A stretch of 12,202 bases of DNA from Parvularcula sp964342585 (GTDB lineage: Bacteria; Pseudomonadota; Alphaproteobacteria; Caulobacterales; Parvularculaceae): positions 1 to 12,202 of the forward strand of contig CAYFHK010000080.1 of the NCBI GenBank assembly GCA_964342585.1. The letters run 5' to 3'. The notes beneath the pieces were generated by a model. That model searched no databases and was not told the DNA's origin. It worked only from the letters and a program-made list of their open reading frames with translations. Numbering within the stretch: the first letter of the stretch is position 1; each line of letters begins with the position of its first letter. The translations under genes were made by a program, and so were the position numbers. Shown in pieces: positions 7,062 to 12,202 of this stretch.

Positions 7062-7847
7062 TCAGCGCGCCGGCAGACAGAGCGGCCGATCTGCCTCCGC
7101 GCGCATGAAATCGATGATCAGCATCGCCTCAGGACTGTTGGCAAAGCGGGCGCTTGCATCTTCGAGCCGCTCTTTCAGCGTGCCCTCTTCGGCAAACAAA
7201 AGGCGATAGGCGGCGCGGATTTCGTGGATGGTCTCACGGGACATACCGCGACGCTTCATGCCGACAATGTTAAGGCCTTCCAATCGTGCGTGATTCCCAA
7301 ACGCGGACCCGTAAGGAATAACGTCCGTCGTTAGAATACCGCCGCCCCCCAAAAAGGCATAAGGACCCACACGGCAGAATTGGTGAATGGCGCAAAGCCC
7401 GCCGAGAAAGACGTAGGAGCCAATCTCAATATGCCCGCCCAGCGTCGCATTATTGGCGAAGATCACGTGATCGCCCACCGTACAGTCATGCGCAACATGG
7501 GCACCGACCATGAAGAGGCAATTCGAACCCACATGCGTGGTGCCATGCCCTTGCACCGTACCAGGATGCATTGTGACATGTTCACGGATCTGATTATTCT
7601 CGCCGACAATCAGCGTTGTCGGCTCGCCTTTATAACCATTATGCTGCGGCTGTGCGCCCAAAACGGCAAACGGATAGATGACCGTGCCCGCGCCGACTTC
7701 CGTATGCCCCATTACCACCGCATGCGGATGGAGTTTGACGCCCGCCTTTAAGACGACATTAGCGCCAACATGCGCATAGGGACCGATCTCGACATCATCG
7801 GCGATCGTCGCGCCATCTTCGATGATGGCTGTGGGGTGGACGGCCAT
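7062..7847 (-). CDS. lpxA: Acyl-ACP–UDP-N-acetylglucosamine O-acyltransferase LpxA
   Basis: First step of lipid A synthesis: moves a 3-hydroxyacyl chain from ACP to the 3-OH of UDP-GlcNAc. The 261 residues form a left-handed β-helix, visible as hexapeptide repeats ([LIV]Gxxxx, e.g. IGPYAHVGANVVLKAG) through about residue 190, followed by the helical C-terminal domain (KRRGMSRETIHEIRAAYRLLF onward). H120 in AHVAHDCTVGD corresponds to catalytic H125 of E. coli. HQFCRVG (155-161) and GNHARLEGLNIVGMKRRG are also conserved. A Gly (168) aligns with E. coli G173, the position known to set acyl-chain length, which is compatible with a long hydroxyacyl donor (inference). The ATG overlaps the fabZ stop by one base (TAATG), with AGGGAG six bases upstream inside fabZ, so the two are translationally coupled. 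Confidence 0.97.
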   Translation of the reverse strand: MAVHPTAIIEDGATIADDVEIGPYAHVGANVVLKAGVKLHPHAVVMGHTEVGAGTVIYPFAVLGAQPQHNGYKGEPTTLIVGENNQIREHVTMHPGTVQGHGTTHVGSNCLFMVGAHVAHDCTVGDHVIFANNATLGGHIEIGSYVFLGGLCAIHQFCRVGPYAFLGGGGILTTDVIPYGSAFGNHARLEGLNIVGMKRRGMSRETIHEIRAAYRLLFAEEGTLKERLEDASARFANSPEAMLIIDFMRAEADRPLCLPAR

Positions 7848-8323
7848 TACGCGCTCCCTTTGGGCTCAGTCAGCATGGCGGCGAAGCTGGCCTCGGCGGC
7901 GACTTTGCCATCGACCATCGCTTTCGCTTCATATTTCCAGACCGGTGGGCGGCGCCCCGCGACGGAAACGTGGATGCGCAATTGATCACCAGGGATCACC
8001 GGGCGGCGGAAGCGCGCTTTATCGACCCCCATGAAGAGGACGATTTTGTTCTCCGTATCAATATCATCGGCATACGCCGTATAGGCAGCGGCGGCTTGCG
8101 CCATGGCCTCGATAATTAAGACGCCCGGCATCACTGCCATTTCAGGAAAGTGCCCCTCAAAGAACGGCTCATTAACGGTGACGTTTTTGATGCCCACCGC
8201 ACCCTGATCTTTCGTCACCTCGACGATGCGATCGACCATCAACATGGGATAACGGTGCGGCAACAGCTTTTTCAGCGTCGCCAGATCGATGTCGGGCAGA
8301 AATTCCTTGGGCGTGTCGCTCAT
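7847..8323 (-). CDS. fabZ: 3-hydroxyacyl-ACP dehydratase FabZ
   Basis: Dehydrates 3-hydroxyacyl-ACP to the trans-2-enoyl form in fatty acid elongation, so it competes with LpxA and LpxD for 3-hydroxyacyl-ACP. The 158-residue hot-dog protein contains LLPHRYPMLMVDRI (20-33), NEPFFEGHFPEMAVMPGVLIIEAMAQ with catalytic H58 and E72, then KARFRRPVIPGDQL (about 105-118) and WKYEAKAMVDGKVAAEA near the end. The frame stays open far upstream into lpxD, but homology and the ATG at 8323 with AAAGG about nine bases upstream set the start. ATGA overlap with the lpxD stop (8320-8323) and TAATG overlap with lpxA put it inside a coupled operon. Length is normal for FabZ. Confidence 0.97.
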   Translation of the reverse strand: MSDTPKEFLPDIDLATLKKLLPHRYPMLMVDRIVEVTKDQGAVGIKNVTVNEPFFEGHFPEMAVMPGVLIIEAMAQAAAAYTAYADDIDTENKIVLFMGVDKARFRRPVIPGDQLRIHVSVAGRRPPVWKYEAKAMVDGKVAAEASFAAMLTEPKGSA

Positions 8324-9375
8324 CCCTTTGCGCCTTTCTTTGCCAGGCGGGCCAGCGCCGCCACCTCTTTCATCCAGTCGCGCGCCGGTTTTGCAGGAAT
8401 GCCGCCCCAGCGTTCGCCCGCGGGCACGTCGCGCATCAGGCCGGATTTCGCGCTGATGACCGCGCCGGCGCCGATCGTCAAGTGATCCGCCATACCTGCC
8501 TGCCCGCCAATCAACACCCCATCGCCAATGATGCAGGAGCCCGAAACGCCCGTTTGCGACGCGATGAGGACATGCGCGCCTATCCGGCAATTGTGGGCAA
8601 TCTGAACGAGGTTGTCGATCTTGGTGCCCTCGCCGATGATCGTATCGCTGAGGGCGCCGCGGTCTATGGTGGTGTTGGCGCCGATATCCACGCGCGCGCC
8701 GATGCGCACTGCACCCAATTGGGGGATCCATTCCGCGCCGCTGGGCCCTGCGACATAGCCAAAGCCTGCCTCACCGATTTTCACGCCGGCTGCGATCCGG
8801 CAATCCTCACCGAGGGTTGCATGGCTGATCACGCAATGAGGCCCGATGCGCGCGCCCGCGCCGATGATGACGCCTGGCCCGATCACCGCGTAGGGGCCGA
8901 TCACGGCATTCTCTTCGATCTCAGCACCAGGCGAAATCACCGCGGTCGCGTCGATGTGGGCCGTTTTGGCGATTTGCGCCGGCGGCAGGTCGGGCGCCGC
9001 CACTTCGCTCAAGCTTTGGTGCAGCCGACTCGCGAGCCGCGCAAAGGCGAGCCGCGGTTTCTCGGTGAGGGCGATGGCTGTCTGGGAGAACTGTTCGCGC
9101 ACCGCGTCTTCGAGCAGAGGCGGCACGAAAATGAGTGCTGGCGCTGCCCCCTCACCCCCAGCCCGCAACGACTTCTCATCTTCGGCGAAGGTCGCCGCCC
9201 CGGTGCCTGACGTATCGAGCGGGGCCACATGGGTGACAGAGGACGCCGCATCAGCGGCATGGATCAAGTCGGCACCGCCAGCACGCGCCGCATCCGCCAA
9301 AGCGAGCGGCGCGGACGTCGCAAAAAAGCGCGGATCGGGACGAAAGCCGGTGGTGAGCGGATCAGTGTTGGTCAT
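8320..9375 (-). CDS. lpxD: UDP-3-O-(3-hydroxyacyl)glucosamine N-acyltransferase LpxD
   Basis: Adds the N-linked 3-hydroxyacyl chain to the deacetylated UDP-glucosamine intermediate, producing UDP-2,3-diacylglucosamine. The 351 residues have an N-terminal α/β domain (about 1-130, ending near ARLASRLHQ), hexapeptide repeats of a left-handed β-helix (about 138-318), and a short basic C-terminal helix (WMKEVAALARLAKKGAK). Catalytic H261 sits in NLVQIAHNCRIGAHVLIASQTG. VKIGEAGFGYVAGPSGAEWIPQLG and IDRGALSDTIIGEGTKIDN are strong family signatures. The ATG at 9375 has GGAGG just upstream with tight spacing. It is separated from skp by 121 bases that contain a hairpin/T-run, so part of its transcription may start locally. 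LpxC, which would act between LpxA and LpxD, is not in the window. Confidence 0.97.
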   Translation of the reverse strand: MTNTDPLTTGFRPDPRFFATSAPLALADAARAGGADLIHAADAASSVTHVAPLDTSGTGAATFAEDEKSLRAGGEGAAPALIFVPPLLEDAVREQFSQTAIALTEKPRLAFARLASRLHQSLSEVAAPDLPPAQIAKTAHIDATAVISPGAEIEENAVIGPYAVIGPGVIIGAGARIGPHCVISHATLGEDCRIAAGVKIGEAGFGYVAGPSGAEWIPQLGAVRIGARVDIGANTTIDRGALSDTIIGEGTKIDNLVQIAHNCRIGAHVLIASQTGVSGSCIIGDGVLIGGQAGMADHLTIGAGAVISAKSGLMRDVPAGERWGGIPAKPARDWMKEVAALARLAKKGAKG

Positions 9376-9431
9376 GGCCCTCCGGTTTAGGCCGCTGCGC
9401 CGGTGGCGGCTACAGGAAAGCCCCTAAACGC

Positions 9432-9461
9432 AAAAATGGCCCGGCATCGCCGAGCCATTTT
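9432..9461 (-). terminator. Hairpin with T-run between skp and lpxD (possible partial terminator)
   Basis: AAAATGGC (9433-9440) pairs with GCCATTTT (9454-9461). An inner stem CGGC (9442-9445)/GCCG (9449-9452) closes on a three-base loop, with a single C/A mismatch between the two stems. On the minus strand the structure is followed by TTTTTG, so it would end or thin out transcripts leaving skp. It sits 36 bases after the skp stop and 57 bases before the lpxD start. Confidence 0.72.
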
Positions 9462-9496
9462 CATTCAGTTCACCAGCGGGGCATCAGCCCCACGCC

Positions 9497-10075
9497 TTAG
9501 CGATTACGCTGTGCTTGCTCGGCTTGCGCCAGGAGGTCGACTTTTTCGACCTTCACGCGCTTCACTTTGCGGTCGAGCGCTTTGACGATCTCGTCCGTGA
9601 TATCCATGTCGTCATCGGCGTAAATCACAGCACTGCGCTCGAGCAGCACAGTGGCTTTCCGCTTGTCGAGAATGTCTTTGACGACGGGCTGGAGGTGCTC
9701 GTTCAGCTCATTCAGCGCCTTGCCTTGCGCTTGGGCGATCTCAGCTTTCTTGATCTGCTCAAGCCGACCGACATTTTGCGCCTTCACGACCAGCGCCTGA
9801 TAGCGCTTGCCGAAGTCTTCTTTGCTGAGCTGGTCTTGCGCAGCTTGCAGCTGCTTGCCTTCGGCTTCGACCTTTTGGCCCTCAGCCTGGATGCTGGTTT
9901 CAGCGTCTTTGGCCAGCTCGGCCAGTTGTTCGTTGATCGACTGGCCTGCCTTCGAGGTGGCCATCAGTTTCGCCTGATCAATGAAAAGGACGACGGGTGC
10001 GTTTTGCGCCAAGGCCGCGCCGGGCGCGACCAACAAGAACACCGCGATCAATCCTGCGGAAAAGCGTTTCATCAT
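9497..10075 (-). CDS. skp: Skp/OmpH-family periplasmic chaperone
   Basis: Periplasmic holdase that keeps unfolded outer-membrane proteins soluble on their way to BamA. From 10075 the protein is 192 residues with a clear Sec signal peptide: MMKRF basic start, hydrophobic stretch to residue 19, and AALA followed by Q24 as the signal peptidase I site. The mature part starts with VVLFIDQAKLMATSKAG (family VxxID…L), followed by a long charged, Gln/Lys/Glu-rich coiled coil (about 45-135) and the C-terminal VKDILDKRKATVLLERSAVIYADDDMDITDEIVKALD block typical of OmpH proteins. The frame is open upstream, with ATGs at 10081 and 10072 as well; 10075 is preferred because AAGGA lies eight bases upstream. 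A basic, Gln-rich tail (QAEQAQRNR) ends the protein. It lies 148 bases downstream of bamA, the usual order in this cluster. Confidence 0.92.
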   Translation of the reverse strand: MMKRFSAGLIAVFLLVAPGAALAQNAPVVLFIDQAKLMATSKAGQSINEQLAELAKDAETSIQAEGQKVEAEGKQLQAAQDQLSKEDFGKRYQALVVKAQNVGRLEQIKKAEIAQAQGKALNELNEHLQPVVKDILDKRKATVLLERSAVIYADDDMDITDEIVKALDRKVKRVKVEKVDLLAQAEQAQRNR

Positions 10076-10223
10076 ACTCATCTTCCTTGCCCCAATACCT
10101 GATCTTTTCACGTTGTGCGCCGCCGGTGCAACAGCATCGGGAAATGCAATTTCGGCGCCGCCCCTATCGAGCCAGCGTTGTAACATTCCTGCGACGCGCG
10201 GTCCGTTAAACTTTCGTGACGCG

Positions 10224-12202
10224 CTAGAACTGGCTGCCCGCGCTGAAGCGGAAGACCTGCTCCTCGTCATACTCCTCGCGCATGATCGCTTCGGAAATAT
10301 CGATCTGAACAGGCCCGAAGGGCGAGCGCCAATTGATCGAGACACCTGCAGTCACGCGAATTGAGAGATCATCCTGCACGGGCGCATCGAAAATCCCATC
10401 GCGATCGATGTCAACAAAAGCAGACTCAACATCATTCAGGAGCTTATTGCTGTCATCGACCAAGCCGACGGTGCCGAAGTCGCTGAAGAGCGACGCCTGG
10501 ATGCCATAATCTTCAGGTAGGGGAAGCGGCAATCGAATCTCCGCCGTGCCGATGGCAAAAGCCTTCGCACCGATTGCCTGCCCAAACCCCGTGTTTGCAT
10601 CGAAATATCGCGGGCCGACACCAGCCACATCGAACCCACGGAAGCCGCGGTTGCCGCCTTTAAAGAAGCGGTCATTGATGCGGACATCATCTCCACTGAA
10701 GCCGTCAATATAACCAAGATCGAATTTGAGCGCGCCGACGAGCTCATAAGGGAGCGGTTTGTAGTATGCGCCACGGGCTGTTGACCGAACGTATTGAACA
10801 TCGCCGCCAAGCCCAGCAAGGGATTGGCCAAGGTCAACGCGCCACCCACGGCTCGGCAGGAGTGGGTCGTTGCGATAGTCGAAAGATAAGTTGTAGCCGA
10901 TCTGCGAGGTCAAGAATTTGCCGCGGCTTTGGCAAGACGGATCGAGCTGGTTGGCGATGAGATCACACGCCTGGTTGGTCGTCAGCCGCCGGAAGCCAGC
11001 CGCGTCTGGTGGGCCGAGAACGAAGACTCCGTCATCGAGATCGGTGCCCTCAACTGGCATTAACCCTGGCAGAAAGAGTTCGGCTGGGTCTTGGCCAGGA
11101 GCAACAACAGCACTGCCCGCACGGTCAAAAACCACGTCTTCTTTTCTCAGCTGATAGGACAGCCCGAGGAAGCCGAACTCTGAAACGGGGAAACCGAAAT
11201 TGGTGCCAAAGCCGATCGAGTCGGAGACGAAGCCCGCTTCGATAAAGTCCGTGCGGTTGGCAAAGGCGGTAAAGCCCGCCCGCAACCGCCGGCCCAGGAA
11301 GTAGGGCTCGGTGAAGGAGATGCGCGCGCGATTGGTGCGCTGCGACGCCTGCAAATCGAGCAGAAGGTACTGCCCCTTACCCAGCAGGTTCCGCTGCTCG
11401 ACCTGGAAGTTGATGATGAAGTTATCGGCCGACGACACCCCGGCGCCGATTTGGAACGAGCCCGTGGATTGCTCCGTCACCGCCACATCCAGCATTGTAC
11501 GATCCGGCGCAGACCCAGGCTGCTCGGTGATCTCCACATCGGCGAAATAGCCCAGGCCGCGGATGCGGCGCTCTGACCGGTCCACCAGAACGCGGTTGAA
11601 GGCATCGCCTTCGACAAGGCGCATTTCGCGGCGGATCACGCGGTCGAGGGTTTGCGTGTTACCGCGCACATTGATCCGCTCGACATAGACGCGCGGGCCC
11701 TCATTCACCTCGAACAGGATATCGACTGTCTGCGTTTCCGGGTTCCGCATCAGACGCGGACGCACCTCGACGAACGCATAGCCGCCAATGCCCGTCGCAT
11801 AGGTGATGGATTCCTCAGCGCTTTCGATCAGCTCGGAGTTGAACTGGACCCCGGGTTTGATCGGGATGACCGATTCAAGGGTCTCGCCCGGCACCTTCGC
11901 CAAGGTGGTTTTTACATCGACCTTGCCGAATTTGTATTTCGGCCCCTCATCCACGGTGAAGGTGATGAAGAAGTTTCGGCGGTCAGGCGTCAGCTCGGCG
12001 ACGGCAGAGATGACGGAAAAGTCCGCATAGCCCTGCTTCGTATAGTATTCGCGCAGGAGCTGACGGTCATATTCCAGGCGATCTGGGTCGTAATTGTCGT
12101 TCGACTCGAAGAGGTCGTACCAGCGGCTTTCAGCGGTCAGCACCGCATCGCGCAACTCGCTGTCAGAGAACTCTTCGTTCCCAATGAAGTTGATCTTTGC
12201 GA
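10224..12202 (-). CDS. bamA: Outer-membrane assembly factor BamA, N terminus beyond window edge
   Basis: Core of the BAM machine that inserts β-barrel proteins into the outer membrane. About 659 codons are present; the frame runs off the window end, so the TTG at 12155 is internal and the signal peptide and first two POTRA domains are missing. Numbering residues from that TTG, POTRA3 ends near 70, POTRA4 covers about 71-152 and POTRA5 about 153-229 (RVYVERINVRGNTQTLDRVIRREMRL). The barrel begins at TGSFQIGAGVSSADNF. TEPYFLGRRL (282-291), the loop-6 RGF motif in GGNRGFRGFD (500-509) and the C-terminal β-signal VFRFSAGSQF ending in Phe are all visible. Two surface loops are unusual: a ~70-residue loop (about 341-413) with Cys397/Cys408, and a loop with DIDRDGIFD (582-590). 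skp follows downstream. Confidence 0.97.
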   Translation of the reverse strand, partial: AKINFIGNEEFSDSELRDAVLTAESRWYDLFESNDNYDPDRLEYDRQLLREYYTKQGYADFSVISAVAELTPDRRNFFITFTVDEGPKYKFGKVDVKTTLAKVPGETLESVIPIKPGVQFNSELIESAEESITYATGIGGYAFVEVRPRLMRNPETQTVDILFEVNEGPRVYVERINVRGNTQTLDRVIRREMRLVEGDAFNRVLVDRSERRIRGLGYFADVEITEQPGSAPDRTMLDVAVTEQSTGSFQIGAGVSSADNFIINFQVEQRNLLGKGQYLLLDLQASQRTNRARISFTEPYFLGRRLRAGFTAFANRTDFIEAGFVSDSIGFGTNFGFPVSEFGFLGLSYQLRKEDVVFDRAGSAVVAPGQDPAELFLPGLMPVEGTDLDDGVFVLGPPDAAGFRRLTTNQACDLIANQLDPSCQSRGKFLTSQIGYNLSFDYRNDPLLPSRGWRVDLGQSLAGLGGDVQYVRSTARGAYYKPLPYELVGALKFDLGYIDGFSGDDVRINDRFFKGGNRGFRGFDVAGVGPRYFDANTGFGQAIGAKAFAIGTAEIRLPLPLPEDYGIQASLFSDFGTVGLVDDSNKLLNDVESAFVDIDRDGIFDAPVQDDLSIRVTAGVSINWRSPFGPVQIDISEAIMREEYDEEQVFRFSAGSQF

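Noticed and set aside
6642..7334. 230-codon plus-strand open frame opposite lpxI and lpxA
   Set aside because: Crosses the junction of two well-supported minus-strand genes and shows no domain or ribosome binding site; treated as a chance antisense frame.
8324..8731. Long upstream extension of the fabZ frame (136 extra residues)
   Set aside because: It is a shifted-frame shadow of lpxD, rich in Arg, His and Gly, and FabZ has a complete normal-length protein from 8323.
8482..9210. 242-codon plus-strand open frame opposite lpxD
   Set aside because: Antisense shadow of the hexapeptide-repeat gene: the repeats and high GC keep the opposite frame open. It has Asp/Arg/Ala-heavy composition and no recognisable domain.
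10076..10345. Open frame continuing upstream of skp for 90 codons, and the 148-base bamA-skp gap
   Set aside because: The extension reads antisense-free but out of frame through the bamA 3' end, with low-complexity Arg/Ser content, and skp has a clear signal peptide start at 10075. In the gap itself I see no convincing promoter, hairpin or small gene.
1..12202. Search for a new defence, mobile or secondary-metabolite system
   Set aside because: Every stretch is accounted for by recognisable housekeeping genes. No direct or inverted repeats of mobile elements, spacer arrays, integrase/transposase genes, tRNA or long non-coding gaps were seen.

Overview
The window is chromosomal housekeeping sequence from an alphaproteobacterium, probably of the stalked/budding type (Caulobacterales, Hyphomonadaceae or a relative). 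The main reasons are a DivK–PleD cell-cycle pair, the alphaproteobacterial-style lipid A cluster with LpxI in place of LpxH, the DinB form with an N-terminal zinc ribbon, GC-rich codon use with GTG/TTG starts, and an LpxB whose motifs resemble what I recall of Caulobacter-type enzymes. Genus cannot be fixed from the sequence alone.

Layout, left to right. At 1-605 (+) lies the C-terminal part of a type I glutamine synthetase (glnA), closed by a strong intrinsic terminator (628-661). At 694-1287 (+) is a flavodoxin-fold NAD(P)H oxidoreductase. It converges on divK-pleD, which is read on the minus strand (divK 3120-2725, then pleD 2679-1297): a single-domain cell-cycle response regulator followed by a two-receiver diguanylate cyclase. 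Divergent from divK is dinB (3252-4559, +), a Y-family polymerase, followed after 25 bases by a RidA-family gene (4585-5046, +).

The right half (12202-4933, all minus strand) is the outer-membrane cluster bamA-skp-lpxD-fabZ-lpxA-lpxI-lpxB. BamA and the Skp-like chaperone handle outer-membrane protein assembly. FabZ processes 3-hydroxyacyl-ACP, the same acyl donor pool used by LpxA and LpxD. LpxI makes lipid X and LpxB makes the lipid A disaccharide. From lpxD onward the genes are tightly coupled: a 4-base overlap for lpxD/fabZ, 1 base for fabZ/lpxA, and gaps of 12 and 2 bases after that. A hairpin with a T-run separates skp from lpxD and may act as a partial terminator.

There is no mobile element, CRISPR array, tRNA or rRNA, no gap over 300 bases without a gene, and no candidate for a wholly new system. 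The points worth a second look are local: a 35-residue LpxB tail encoded entirely antisense to the RidA gene, altered LpxB signature motifs, two unusual surface loops in BamA (one with a calcium-loop-like motif, one with a cysteine pair), the possible skp/lpxD attenuator, and a degenerate CtrA-like site between divK and dinB.
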